From Paramacrobiotus metropolitanus (taxonomy: Eukaryota > Tardigrada > Eutardigrada > Parachela > Macrobiotidae), in assembly GCF_019649055.1 (NCBI RefSeq), contig NW_026570305.1, positions 558,001-622,000 of the forward strand: a DNA stretch of 64,000 bases, in the 5' to 3' direction. The translations under genes and the position numbers were made by a program. How positions within the stretch are numbered: the first letter of the stretch is position 1; each line of letters starts with the position of its first letter. The notes beneath the pieces were generated by a model. It ran no database searches. It was given only the letters and a program-made list of their open reading frames with translations, and was not told the origin of the DNA. Shown in pieces: positions 20,392-32,858 of this stretch.

Positions 20392-23300
20392 ATGGGTTTT
20401 TGTTTTCTTCCCGATAATGCGCGGAAGCAACGTTTCACTGCCTCCAGGTAACGCAATCACTAGATCAGCCTGATCGTGAGCTGACGTAAGGGATTGACGA
20501 AAAAAGCTGCATACTTTTGATATTTGATACATACAGCCTGGTTCTTAATTTCTTTAAGACTGGAGAAATATGTTCAACGAGAAATCTTGGCAACAGCGGA
20601 GCACCAAATAAGCAGCGACGTCTTCTATCCCGATGACATTATTGGAGACAGTGGCGATTTGGATGGACGCCACAGTTTGCATGCAGCAATTAAAAGAACG
20701 GGTCTTCTCCTAGAGCATAACTACTGGCCGAATAACGGCAAGAACATACCATATGGAATTCGGAATTTTGGTGAGTGGAATTGTGATGTTTTTGTGTATC
20801 CCTCGCTAAGGGTTGTGGCAGAAATGCCTTAGTGTCATTGATAACGTGACAGGTCAAAATGAGCAGCGCCGAATAGAAGAAGCACTGCGATTCATTGAAA
20901 GACGCACATCGAACTGCATAACCTTTAAATACCGTGTTGATGGATCCAATGAATCGGAGTATATTGAATTTACACCCACAAGAAGAGGGTAAGGCACTTA
21001 TGGTTGATGATAATTTTATTTCCATAACGCGATAACAATCTCAAGGTTCAGTTTCAAATAAACATAACAGCATTTTCAACAGTACCAATAACATTATGTT
21101 TAGCGTAAGATTTAACTTATGGTTAGCTTAAGTAAGTCTTTTTGCATTCCGTAGTGCCAAATTGTGAGCAACACTTTAAAAAATGGCTGGGTATCGATGC
21201 ACGTACATGCATTACTGTGCCTGTTCCCATAGATTTCGATTATAATTGAAACTGCAGGATGAGTATACATTCCAAATTCTTACGCTAAGCTACAACTTTT
21301 CTTGTACTGTATATGCCATGTGTTTTCACACTGCCACTATCTGATGCACATAATGTTCAAACGTTTACTGTATCTCTGAAGAAAAAAAATTATTAATACG
21401 TGCTACACTTTTGCCCATTAAATTTTCATACTCGCTTAATTCGCAGATGCCAAGCAGACGTGGGACGAATACCCGGATTTATTACCAGAGTACACTTGAG
21501 TGCAGATTGCTTCAGCTCAATGGGAATAATCCTGCACGAAATCCTCCACACTCTGGGCATGTTTCACGAACAAAACCGACCAGATCGCGACGATCACGTG
21601 GAAATCTTCCCGGAACACATTATGCCGAACATGCAGATAAATTTCGATATCTTACCCAACATGTCCGTGCACGGTACCAAGTACGATATCGAATCGATAA
21701 TGCACTATGGACCTTTGGACTTCGCTATCTCCCGGCAAAAAGCGACCATATTACCGAAACGTCACGCTCCACTGATGGGTCAGCGCCGTAGTCTGACACA
21801 TCTCGACGTGGCAAAGCTGCAGAACGCCTACAAATGTGCCTGGCCTGATCCGGATGGGACTCTGACAGAACCTACCAGTTCCACTGTATCGTTCAGCAAG
21901 CCGTTTCAAAGTGGCAGTTCAAACAACACAACCGCTACTCTAACCGATACACAAAAAGTTCTACCGAATAGTGAGAGTGCTTTCGTAATTCTAACCAAGG
22001 GCACCTCGTCAAAGGTCGTTTCGAAGCCAGGATTTGGCAGTAATTCCGTTAAAGCCCGTAATGACTCGTATACCCCATATTTGACGACGAGAGCAAAAGA
22101 AGCGAAAGCACGGCCTACTCCTACTTTGCGCGAAACTACAGAGGGATCCGTTACAACGACCACCCAGCATCACCACGGTATTCGAGTAAGTTGACGAAAA
22201 TTATTATGCATTGATATGCGAAATTTAAAATTATCTAGCGATCTCGATCGCACCAATTTAGCGATAATGTAAAGTGGTGTAATGCAACTAGGCCCACCAC
22301 TGCAGAAAAATCCGGGAATAATGCTGGGCACTAAGCATACTACGGCACATATTATGCCGGACATTAAGGATCTTAGGCCGATTCTGACGCTAACACATAG
22401 TTTTTGAAGTGTCCTGATATTACTCAATACCAGAGTAACTTTATTCAGTTTTAAGGAGTGCACCAATGCGGAATACGAATGCAACAATCACAAGTGCATT
22501 AATATGACCTATGCCTGTGACGGATATAATGACTGTGGTGACGATAGCGATGAAGCGTTTTGTCAAGATTTTTTCAGGGAGCATCTCACTTATTCTGTCC
22601 TCAAACGGCGTCGGCGTCCTCTGATTAGTACAGAAGCGGGTAAATATGAGCTTAGGGAGCAAGCTACACATGAATCAGTTTTATTGGGCAGTCCTGTCAC
22701 CATAAAGTGTATTCTTACGTGGGGCGACGTAAACGACATCAAGTTTATCTGGCGCTTTAATGGAGAAGACATCGTTCCATCCGCAGAAAAGACCATGCTC
22801 ACCACCGGGACAGATTATCTACTGAAGATCGCAGCTTTTCAGCTGACAGACCAGGGAGCTTATACGTGCGAATGGCGCCATGCAGTGAACACGGACATTC
22901 ATTGGCCGAGTGTTCGCTTGACAGTTCATGGTGGGTCGAATTTGACAATTAAGTATTACAGTTACATATAAGTGATATAACCTTGTTTTGAACTCGTCAA
23001 TCTTACGTAGTAATATACAGTCCGTCGACTAAAATAATTTCGTCGATAAATAGTCTTTGGAGTTATTTTTTGCATTTTTCAGAAAACAGTGACGAACGGT
23101 TTCCCCGATTTTCCTCCGAAGCGATTAGCGCCGAACAATGCGCGCTACAATTTACCGCCGATAACGTATGCCGCCCGTGGTACAAACAGTCCGAATGCAG
23201 TCGGCGAGTCGAGGGTCTTGATTTTAACTGCGGATTGCCAGTTGCAGCGCAAACGCTATTACGTCTAAGTGTGGCGTTATCCGAACCTCCGTTGCGACCA

Positions 23301-23909
23301 GTGCGGCTCACTTTGTTCGATGGAGACCATGTGACCTTTAATAATTTCATGGCAATTCGAACGCAGGTTGTGATTTTCTATTTAAGTAAGTGCGCTTCCG
23401 ACCGAACAACGAGTAAGCTGGCACATTTGCGGTTCTCCAGTCTGCTGGACGTATGGTTTGTTCGCTGCACCGAGTTATTCATTAGAAAAGCCGATTTCAG
23501 CGATTCTCGTCGGCTAAGAATCATCATGTTTTCAAATTCCACCATCCGTTCGCTGGAGAAGAATACTTTTACCGATCTTCCGGATTTGCGATTGCTCTCG
23601 CTGGAGGCCTTTGCTGATTTTTCGGCGGTTAACACTTTTATTCGGCGAAATCTTGATTGCGTTAACCGTCTGCATTGTGAGTGTTCGTTTCACTGGTTTC
23701 GTCAATGGTGGCGCTATAATCCGCGGTTGCTGCGCAGGACGAATCTTCACGAAGTGTACCTTATTCCTGAGTCTTGGGGAAATGGCGCTATGCGCTCCGA
23801 GCAAATTTATTTGCCAGTGGATTGCGCTGACCGCCCGTCTCCATATAACTCGTATTCCGTCGATTTCAGAGAAACAATGTTCTCACGTAATGAGCCGACT
23901 TGTGAGTAA
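20392..23909 (+). CDS. astacin-LDLa-Ig-LRR metalloprotease (astacin 2)
   Basis: Six exons join in phase: 20392-20447, 20559-20770, 20853-20988, 21447-22185, 22456-22930, 23083-23909; about 814 residues. Order: prodomain, astacin catalytic domain with HEILHTLGMFHEQNRPDRD (His 165, 169, 175) and Met-turn SIMHYG, a Ser/Thr-rich linker, an LDLR class A module (CINMTYACDGYNDCGDDSDE), an Ig-like domain (VTIKC ... GAYTCEW), and a leucine-rich segment (IIMFSNSTIRSLEKNTF, LPDLRLLSL) capped by LHCECSFHWFRQWW. It should be a secreted or pericellular protease with binding modules. Oddity: the ATG used by astacin 1 is lost and exon 2 has a 1-bp deletion; only the frame starting at 20392 stays open, and it lacks a good signal peptide. 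Either the start is elsewhere or secretion is compromised. Confidence 0.75.
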
Positions 23910-24361
23910 AAGGTTGATAAAGATGAACCTCGAAAGGAAAATAGCCGGTTTACATTTTTCCTTACTTTTTTGTGGGTTATAAATGAATGAGGAAACAGAT
24001 GAAATCAAAAATTCACTATAAAAAGATACGTCGCACATGTATTTTGCTGTTTGGTTGCGGGTTTTCTTATAAAAAGTAACTTTCCGGGGTGACAGTTGTG
24101 CCATCTAATTAGCTCGTCGGGATTTCGCCGCATTATAATAAGGGATCACCATTCCACTATTTTGACAGCTTTTATTGTAACATAAAAGTTTTCTTAGACG
24201 AGAATTCCCGAAAATTATACGAGTAGCGTTAAAAAACACCGAAGCTCGATAAATATCAAAATTCTCGCAAACATAAGGGACACATGGATTTGCTTCCGAG
24301 TAGATTCTAGCAAGTGTACGACAGTAGTTTAAAATATCCCAAGGAATCACAGGTTCCGTGG
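23910..24361. other. intergenic stretch between astacin 2 and Ly6 gene 2
   Basis: Convergent 3' ends; nothing else recognisable. Confidence 0.45.
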
Positions 24362-25417
24362 TCAGCTGGTCGATTTGGAAGCATCTGGTGCCATGACTTC
24401 TACCACCACATTACCGGTCACAAAACCCAGATTAAACTTTTTTACTGCCGAATGGGAAGCTGACGCCGCAATGACATCCGACGTCCGGAAGGGATTGATC
24501 TCCGGGCTGTTACATTTGTCGCCATCGCATCGAAAACAGTCGAGAACGGTCAGGATATCCTGTGTCCCGGACAATGCTTTCTTTTCATTTCTGCGGCAGT
24601 TGTCCATTTCTAGTTGTTTATCCCCATAATAATATCCTCGACTGCATCCAAACGAAACAAATGCTTCCTCATTAACTGTCAATCAACGACAAATGCTGCA
24701 TTAAGTTTGCTCATGTTAGGCAGCAGATTTTCAACCACTTGGAGTTAGTAGATAGAACACTGTTCGAACTATCTGTACAGTACTTGGATTTAGTAATCTG
24801 AAAAAATTCAGTCAGCACAAATGCTTATACGTACAGTATATATCCGAAGAAATTTAGGAGTAGTAAAAGCATGACCATCTCGCGTACGACACGTGACCAG
24901 CAACTTAGATATATATGTTTTTTCGTATTCGCGGGCATCTCGTTGGTACGAAAGGTCAAATTAACAAGGAAGTTAGCGGAACTACATTACCAATGCAGTT
25001 ACGTTGTTCCGTACCGATGTGAAAAAACAAGGAAACATAACAAATATATATAACGCACTTGTGAAGACTTGTCTTCCGCATCCACCTCTGCAGTCCCGAT
25101 ACTCTGTTAGTGTGCCAGCTTGGACAAGGTCCGCTACCTTGACAGAAGGTGCAAAATCAGTCAGCCTGATGGGTGTCTCGCATTGAGGCGATCCAGTTTT
25201 TGGATGATTGCAGGTTAAACATTGGGTTGCTGCAAAAATACGTCAGTAAATATTACAGTATAATACTTCTACTGCATAACTGCGCAGGCTCAGAGCATGG
25301 TACAAAAACCGTAAGGTACGCCTCACCGTTAGCACACAGTGGCTGGATCGTTAAAAACGCTCCTAGCCAAAAGTATACGAAGAGAAAATCACTTCGCGAT
25401 CGCACAGTTGGAAGCAT
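24362..25417 (-). CDS. Ly6/uPAR-like three-finger protein 2
   Basis: Three exons: 25417-25327 (91 bp, signal peptide with FLFVYFWLGAFLTIQPLCA), 25229-25059 and 24675-24362, all joined in phase 1; about 191 residues. Exon 2 holds QCLTCNHPKTGSPQC and CRGGCGRQVF; exon 3 holds FGCSRGYYYG, EMDNCRRNEKK and LDCFRCDGDKCN, the closing CxxC-CN signature of Ly6 domains. The C-terminal region (KKFNLGFVTGNVVVEVMAP) is nearly identical to protein 1 and has no obvious GPI signal. Donors are GTGAGG and GTGCGT. Likely a secreted or membrane-associated adaptor; partner unknown. Confidence 0.8.
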
Positions 25418-26799
25418 TTTCGGAAACTACAAAGTACACAAGATGAGATTACCAAGATCTCCACAAGAAAGCCAAAGGTACCGATGGCTGTTTGTCGCAA
25501 TAATAACATTGAGGCACGATGGGTATAACGGAGACCGGGCTTTATATGTAACTACATAATACTAGTCGCATACTCATTTGTACGAAAGCAACTACATAAC
25601 GGGCACGCTCTGATCATACGCAAATGCAGGTTGTTCGGCAATCATTTTAGGTTTGTTATGCAAGATCTTAATGTGAATCTGTGTGGAATTCTGATATTTT
25701 GCAATTCACTTTGCGCAAGCGCGGCGCATCCATGTAGTTGTCAATTGTTGTGCGCAGGAGATGGCGTAATCCTGGATTCGCTACTTGGTTTACGGATGGA
25801 TTCGCTCACACCATTCTGACATAAGCAACTATTCTTCAAGCTCGTGCTACGTGTACTAATTACCTGTATTTAATAAATGTATTTATTTTAAGGCAGAAGT
25901 TTTTAGAGCGTTTTTTGCTGTTGGACCGTATTTTCGTTGATTAATTAGCAGTGGCCATTGAAAACAGAAGGTGCGTCAGCTTCAAACCGTTTTGGTGGAG
26001 TAAACATAATCCATCGTTTTTGGTTCTGGTTAGTTTAAGTTACTTGTGTTATTAATTGCTGCCGCAAGAATTAAACGGCGCAACCGAAGCCTGTGCGAAT
26101 ACGCACTTTTGTTTTCTAAAATAAGTAAATGTACTGATCCTTGTTGCGGTATTTAACAGGGCTGTCGATGGACAATGCGCGCCTAGCCAGCGCCATCATA
26201 AAAAAGCTTACGGATAACTTGTCTTTTTTTTACCACGAACATTCAGCACATTCTTGAATAATGCTAGCGTACTACCTAATTCTCATTTTGCAAATTTTCA
26301 TATACGAGTAGATACAATGTGCGTTGTCACGTTTTTACGACATTCGGATCTTCCTAAGTGTGTTTCGAAATCGTCACCTCGAAGCCTGGAGAAAATTAAA
26401 GTCGGACTTACTCGGGATGTAATTATACTACCACCGAATTGTGCTTTGAGTTACGATCAAAGAAACCAGGTTCTTTGAAATTCAAAGCGAGGCCCAACGA
26501 AATGAACCGGTGCTATGACTAAAATTCAATAAACACCCACAAATACAAAGTACAATTGTAACGAAATGGACTCTGCAGAAATTTTTTCATAATGTTATCA
26601 TTTGCTGGGAAAAAGCATAACACTTTACTAAAGCAGCATACGATTTCTTAACCGCGTGTCATAAACGAATTACTTAGGCTGGGCGCAATCAACACAACTT
26701 GCAAATTAAACCCGCATTAAAATAACACACGCAGAAACAGTATAAAAAGCAAAAGCCTCGCAACGCACTGCAGTACGCTCAGAGTGAATAATTGTGCAC
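25418..26799. other. upstream flank of Ly6 gene 2 and 3' flank of Ly6 gene 3
   Basis: 25570-25760 resembles 16500-16750 and 26370-26500 resembles 18520-18660, so both edges are duplicated flanks. No extra gene seen. Confidence 0.5.
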
Positions 26800-27731
26800 T
26801 CATGGCAGTGTCAGATCCAACGTCAGGTTACCCGTAACGCCCTCCAAATTAATCGGGTAGATAGCCTGCCGTTTCTTTCCAGTGGACGTTGTTTTGATAG
26901 CCGGTGCAGCGGGTTTCCGCCAGGAGTTGGGCGCACCAGGCACCGGGCTGTTTTTGGTCGGATCGTTGCAGAAATCCTCATCGCAGTACAAACAGTCAAC
27001 CACTTTGATCCGACCGCTTTTGTTCGTGGAGGCGGGACTGTCTGTCCATCCGCACTTATCCATGTCCAGTCCGTAGGGGGCGTACTCCACACCGGCGCAT
27101 CCGAAGGAGACGTACTGGATTTGGCCGTACACTGAAAATACACACTCCTGGTTCAGTGTGCTTACTTTTAGTGATACCATCAAATTTCACGCATGTAAGG
27201 TTTATGTGTACGTACTCTGTAAAAGTACGTTTAACTGTCATTGAAAAACAGCAAAATTTTAAAACAGTAATCAGAAAAATATTGTTAATTATGTTAAGGT
27301 CACCGTTATTATTTTACTCTGTTGTTCAAATATTTTGGCAAATTAAGAGCCGTTTTCCTTATCAGTAATTTGCAAGTGCGGAATAAAATGTTTGGCAGAA
27401 AACGGAGTACTACGCAGTTTTAAAGATCTATAGAATTGTGCTTGCCTGAGTACACTTGTTGGGCGCATCCACGGTCGCAGCGCTGGTCAACAGTCAACGA
27501 CACAATATTAGCGCCGGGTGCTGACACGTCCGACAGTTTAATGGGATCTTCGCATTCCGGTGATTCCTTGCTGGAGACACAGGTTCGGCACCAGATCTGG
27601 TTGCCGGCTATGCAAAACATACAGTTAATGGAAAAACCAATTGGATAACAAACCTTCGCAACACCTCACTTACCGTCGGCACTATGAATGTACAGCATAC
27701 ATCCCACAATAAAAGCTGCCAGAAGACGCAT
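26800..27731 (-). CDS. Ly6/uPAR-like three-finger protein 3
   Basis: Three exons: 27731-27674 (signal peptide MRLLAAFIVGCMLYIHSADG), 27607-27446 and 27164-26800, all phase 1; about 194 residues. Exon 2 has WCRTCVSSKESPEC and CDRGCAQQVY; exon 3 has SFGCAGVEYAPYGLDMDKCG and VDCLYCDEDFCND, a clear Ly6 ending. A Pro/Lys-rich stretch and GNLTLDLTLP follow. Intron 2 begins with GC (CAG|GCAAGC) instead of GT, the usual form of a GC-AG intron. It is more distant from proteins 1 and 2, which share their C-terminus. The pseudogene at 18883 derives from this subtype. Confidence 0.8.
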
Positions 27732-29031
27732 TTTATTAACCGCACTCGAAATCGACTAGATGAAAGTGCGAATTTACACAATACAGAATTGAGGAACTGG
27801 CTTCTATTTATGTGGAAATGAAAGTAGTTGCCGGATACTCAGTTCACGTACCAGAATAACAATGCTATGTCAGATTCTGTTGACGACATAATAGGGACAT
27901 TCGAACTTATTTCGAAGCTCTCATCCATAAATATATTTTGCATGATGTAACCCGAATCAAGCCTTGTTTTCGTGTTTATATGCTTTCAGCATCACAAACA
28001 TTCCTGTGGAAAATAACAGATGCTCAGTTGTGTAATTGATCACAGTGCTTAGTGCCTGCAAACTAAGCATGTTGAAAATGCGCTAGAATTGTTTATCCCG
28101 GTCACATACGTAAGCCATACGTCCTTCAATCCTGCAGAACGTTTAAAGCTAACCGCATCGCTGCATTTTGTACATCATGCAAATCATTCTTACAATTGTG
28201 CCGTTAAATTATCTCCACAGCATTAGTAAATAATTGTGTTTTAGGAACGCAGTATCGTAACCCCGAAACGGGCAACGTACAAATATTAGCGAAAACCGGT
28301 TTCATGAGTGAACAGCTGTATTTGCTGTAAATCGCATGCGAGTCGGAGAGTACATGTTTACATGTCTCTGTGCAGCATTTACAAGGTATCGAGTGCATTC
28401 ACGATCACACACTCAACGAACAAATTAACTTTAGGAAGTTTAGAGTAAGGTAGAAACATTTGGACCCGGCTGCATCCCTGAGGAGATAATTAGTACCATC
28501 ATTAATTTCGCGAACAATAGTGCCTATAATGGATACAAAATGCAGTAATAATAATTATTATTAATTACTGACTGTGCAGTGCTGCAGAAAACTTGGTATA
28601 TGCAATTCATTTATACTGTACACAGCGGTATATACTGCAATATCTACCGTATTTGAAATATATGCTGTATTTGCAAATTGCAATAATATAATTACACTGC
28701 ATATAGACAGACTATATGTACTTTTCCAAACAGAAGTGCTTTCTTATGATCGATTGCTTGTGCGATCAAAGTTAACTTAACAGCCAGTACAATAGCAAAA
28801 GCCGGTGTAATCACAAAGCCACAGGCGTAATAAGCAATTAGAATTGTTGTCATCAAGGCATTCTTGCAACAAGCTGGTAAACCCCGTAAATATACCGTGT
28901 CCTCCGATTGTGAAATTCCTCCGATTACTAACTGTCAATTGTTCCTGTCTGATTTATTTCTTGCTGATACTAATGCATAATATTAACCACGTAAAACTGC
29001 CTAATCCCACAATATCTTCCTCAAGACTTTC
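27732..29031. other. intergenic stretch
   Basis: Divergent promoter region of Ly6 gene 3 and GPCR 2. An AT palindrome (AATAATAATTATTATT) lies near 28547. No exon supported. Confidence 0.5.
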
Positions 29032-31129
29032 ATGGACAATAGTAGTGGCCTATGTGTGGACCCAAGTAATTTATGTTTGCCTAATTCGTCAAATTTTAAT
29101 GAGAGTGCCGATCTGGATCTGAAGTTTACCCAGGAGGATATCGATTTATCGCTGCTTTTTGGCAACTTCTCCTACCTGGTACTGCTCGTAGTGTGCTCCG
29201 TGGGCAACAGCTTGAATTTCCTCGTCTTAACCAACAGCCGACGGAAGTGGAAATCCTCTGCTTGGTGCTACATGCTAGGCACGAGCACTGCCGATCTTGC
29301 AGCCATGTACGAGTATCTTTATCTGAAAAAAAACCATAACTATTTGTTATTTTTACGTTGGTTGTGCCTATACTACATGTATTTTACAAACTGCGGCTAA
29401 GTAAGACCGTCAGTGCATAATAATCGCAGCACCATTATCGAGTTTCCTGTGTGTGTGGCTGAATATTTTTTTCTGGTACCTCTTGTTGGACGATTATTGT
29501 GGGTTTGCAATTATGCTCGTGCATTAATAATTTGTGCAAAATGGCGGCCATAGTTATGCACGCATCTTTTTATAGATGGATGGGTTTTCCGTATTTCCTA
29601 TGGAATCTCGCCGAGCAATACAGGCTCCCGCTTTCTGCACAGAACAATGAGCCCCTCATTACCTTGCTTACGGGAGTGACAGGTTGGGGCGAGGCAGCCT
29701 GCATGCGCTTATCTGACTGGTACATACAGATACATTTGTTATTCGACTTTTAGTGTCTAAATACGGTCATAATCACTGCCAAATTTTTAGTGCAAGTTAG
29801 CTGACGTAGCGCGTTTCATATGAGGCAAGGTGTACAAAACGTCTGATTTTTATGACGATGTTAAACACAATATAGGGCGAAATATCGAAGCATTCGTACT
29901 CTGACATTTCGGTTTTTATGACACCGCACCACAAAAATGAGCACGATGATTGGATTATTTTTCTTCGTCGTCTTAGGATACTGGTGGCGTTCTCTTGGGA
30001 AAGACTGCTCATCATCATCAGTCCGTTCCGCTTTGATTTCTTGCAGCGGGTGAGAACAGCACGGACCATCGTTTTGACGTTGTTCTCTTTCTCAGTATTA
30101 TTTGGCGTTTACATCGTTGTGCAGCATTCCGTATACTACGCTAATCAACAGTATGACTTCTCCACGCCACTGGACAACGCGGCTTGGCTTACATCATGGG
30201 GGCGTGTCTACAATACCGCGCAGGTACCATCTATGAGTTGTAGCGGTACGATGACCATTGGGTGCTGTGAACACCCCCTGCACGATTGGGCTGCGATGAA
30301 CAACCGGCTAAATTTAAGCCGTTTGCATTTAGAGTCATTTTAGACTGTGATGACAGTAGCGTTGCGAGCTACGGCTAACCGGCTGTTCATCGCAGCCCAA
30401 TCGTGCAGGGGGTGTTCACAGCACCCAGTGGTCCTCGTATTGCTCTAAAAAGGCGCTACAAAGGATAGTCAATACATACATATGCAGTATGTGTTGCAGG
30501 TATTTGTGCAGCTGCTGACCTTCTTCCTCGTTTTGCTCCCTAGCATCGTCTTAATAATTTTCATTCGCCGACGCCGCAGCGCCGCCATAAATCGATCAAA
30601 GGTCAAACCAGCGGTACCGCGTGCCGCTCTGGACACCGGCGAATTCTGCATTCATCCGAAAACAATGCGACACCATGTCGGAATTAATGTCATTCTACTA
30701 AGCAGCGCTGCATTGTACCTGATCACGAGATTCCCCCACATTGTCTTCCTCTGCATATTCCGTCTGGCGCAGCAGTTCGAATCCGATCAAACGGTGGAGT
30801 ACTTTGTCGCGCCGATTATCTACGTCATTATGTATTTGGGCTACTCGTTGACCTTTTTCATCTACATCTCCATGCACCGACTGTATCGGGAGCGGTTTAT
30901 TAAGCTGATTGTTGATCCCCTGCGAGCGCGGTCGAACGAATACATCAGCCGCAGTGGAGGTGGCTGGAAGGACTGGATGATCAGTTTTATGACTGGTCAG
31001 TCGATATCAGCGGCGGCAGCTACCGCATCGGTTACAAGCAACACTTACATTCCAATGAAATCAGTGCAGAAGATTTCTGGCCGGATTAGTCTTTCGCGCC
31101 GTGAACGCCTTCGAGCCACTACAATGTAA
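29032..31129 (+). CDS. rhodopsin-class G-protein-coupled receptor 2
   Basis: Four exons fit in phase: 29032-29312, 29576-29719, 29977-30223 and 30500-31129, giving 433 residues. The N-terminus has N-glycosylation-type sites (NSS, NFS). TM1 is SYLVLLVVCSVGNSLNFLVL with the conserved Asn; TM2 has STADLAAMYE; the TM3 Cys is in AACMRLSDW; the DRY site reads ERL in FSWERLLIIISPFRF. TM5 begins VFVQLLTFFLVLLPSIVLII, followed by an Arg-rich third loop; TM7 is LGYSLTFFIYISMHRLYRERF. This is close to peptide-receptor-like class A GPCRs of invertebrates, ligand unknown. Intron 3 carries a 48-bp inverted repeat. Confidence 0.82.
30255..30430. repeat. inverted repeat, 48-bp arms, in intron 3 of GPCR 2
   Basis: 30255-30302 and 30383-30430 are reverse complements with one mismatch, separated by 80 bp. 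Both arms contain the ACACCCCCTGCACGATTGGG segment. In pre-mRNA it would form a long stem just before exon 4. Confidence 0.9.
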
Positions 31130-32294
31130 ATAAACAAAACAAGCTCTATAATTATGAGAGACTGCCATTTTGTTATCATTCTTAAAGCCACTATATGGAG
31201 GTACGATCCCAGACTGAGTGCAGTTAAATACTTTTTACGATTGCCTAAACCGCTGAATTTTTGAAAATTGCTCGGACCATGGGATACAATAATGTGCTCA
31301 TCGTTCCGAGCCGTAAACAACACGATATAACCAATTTTCGTATAGAAGTACCCACAATAAGAAAACTTTATCATTTTTTCAAAGTTTCAACCCTTGCAGG
31401 AACTTACTATAGCTATAGTAACACTATAGTCACACTATAGTAAGTACTTGACCCTTGTCAACTGCACTAAATGAAAAATAAACAAGCAAGAATAAAAGTC
31501 CAGAATAACAAAAACAGACTCACGTGTGGCAGATAGGCAGTAATTACAAATTACAGCACCATGTACTAACTAGTACTGCATAACAGTGTATAAACTAACA
31601 CAACGTCGCCGGTAGCAAGGTCAACCGCCGCATGCTGCAGAATGCAAACTGCAATCGCTGTAACCAAAGTACCCTTCACCAGGGGTGGCTGCTAAATGCT
31701 AACACGCATGGTGAATGGTGGTTCCGTATTGAAAATTCAGAATTTTCGTTACAATTATAATTATACTTTCAAGTTTCGTATATTTTAAACGTTTCATAAT
31801 ATATTTTAAAAGTTTTTAACGTTACCCGGTTAACCAGTACCAACTCACTTCGGATACGAGTATTTCAAACGTTTGATGTATGTAGATTTGAGCGCCAAAT
31901 TTCTTTCAGTTATTGTTTACGTTATTTATTGAAACGACGGCCAGGCAAATTATTACAAGGTAAAATTGAGCCATCACGGTGGTAATCGCTTTAATTATTC
32001 ACAGTAACGGCTAGGATCCGTCCAGTGTGGTAAATGGAACAACAATGCGGTATAAGAATCTGTTTATCTTTGCTTTACCGTGTTTAAGCTAGTTTACCGT
32101 GTAAGAAATACTAAGCATAGCATCGTCAAAATAAAGCTTCTGGACTTCGGTCATTATCAAATGGATTAAGATCGCTGATTACAATCATGTGGCTACAACG
32201 ATTAACAGGTGGCTGAGCTTGACAAATTAAGCACGAAGGTGAAACCTTAAACCTCAGAAAACTTAAAGAGCGTAAACATCCTAAGAAACAAAAC
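31130..32294. other. intergenic stretch with a CTATAG palindrome
   Basis: 31402-31445 is a nested palindrome of ACTTACTATAG and CTATAGTAAGT ends with two further CTATAG copies inside. Otherwise AT-rich without exons. Confidence 0.55.
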
Positions 32295-32475
32295 AATGAA
32301 ACACGAAACACACGAAACGCGTGAAACAAACGAAATACATGAAACACAGGAAACGCATGAAACGCATGAAACGCAAAAAAAACACATGAAACACGTGAAA
32401 AATATGAAACACATGAAACGCATGAAACACATGAAACAACTAAAACACACGAAACGCATGAAACAGATGAAACAA
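32295..32475. repeat. minisatellite, 9-bp GAAACACAT-type unit
   Basis: About 20 degenerate copies of GAAAC(A/G)CAT or GAAACACGT-like 9-mers in a row. The array gives an open frame of HET and HMK triplets because 9 is a multiple of 3, but there is no sign that it is coding. Confidence 0.85.
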
Positions 32476-32858
32476 TGTGGAATGGATACGCCTTTACAAA
32501 GGTGGTGCTATAAAATTAACGGTAAATTTGCACTTTTTCCGTCAGACAGGCAGCTGCATTTATTCGCCGGTATCAAGCAAAGTAATGTCCCAACAACCAG
32601 AAAAACAACAACGATAAAACTGGACCAAGCAATATACACCATCGATGCTGACAAAGTCGCCAGTAAGCGCCGATGCACATTGAAAATTTGTACACATTAT
32701 ACACATTCACTTAATGAATATCTATAAATTATAAAACAATATCTGTATTGTACATGTGTCTGCGGTAACGGTTAACGATATGGATTATGCAAGACGTATA
32801 TAAATAAAATTATTTTCATTTCCTGTATTCGTTCGGATCGAGCCGGCTATGAGCCAGG
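32476..32858. other. 3' flank of G1
   Basis: Segments such as TTGTACACATTATACA and GTAACGGTTAACGA recur downstream of G3 (54430-54560) and, more weakly, G2 (36670-36760). No exon. Confidence 0.5.
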
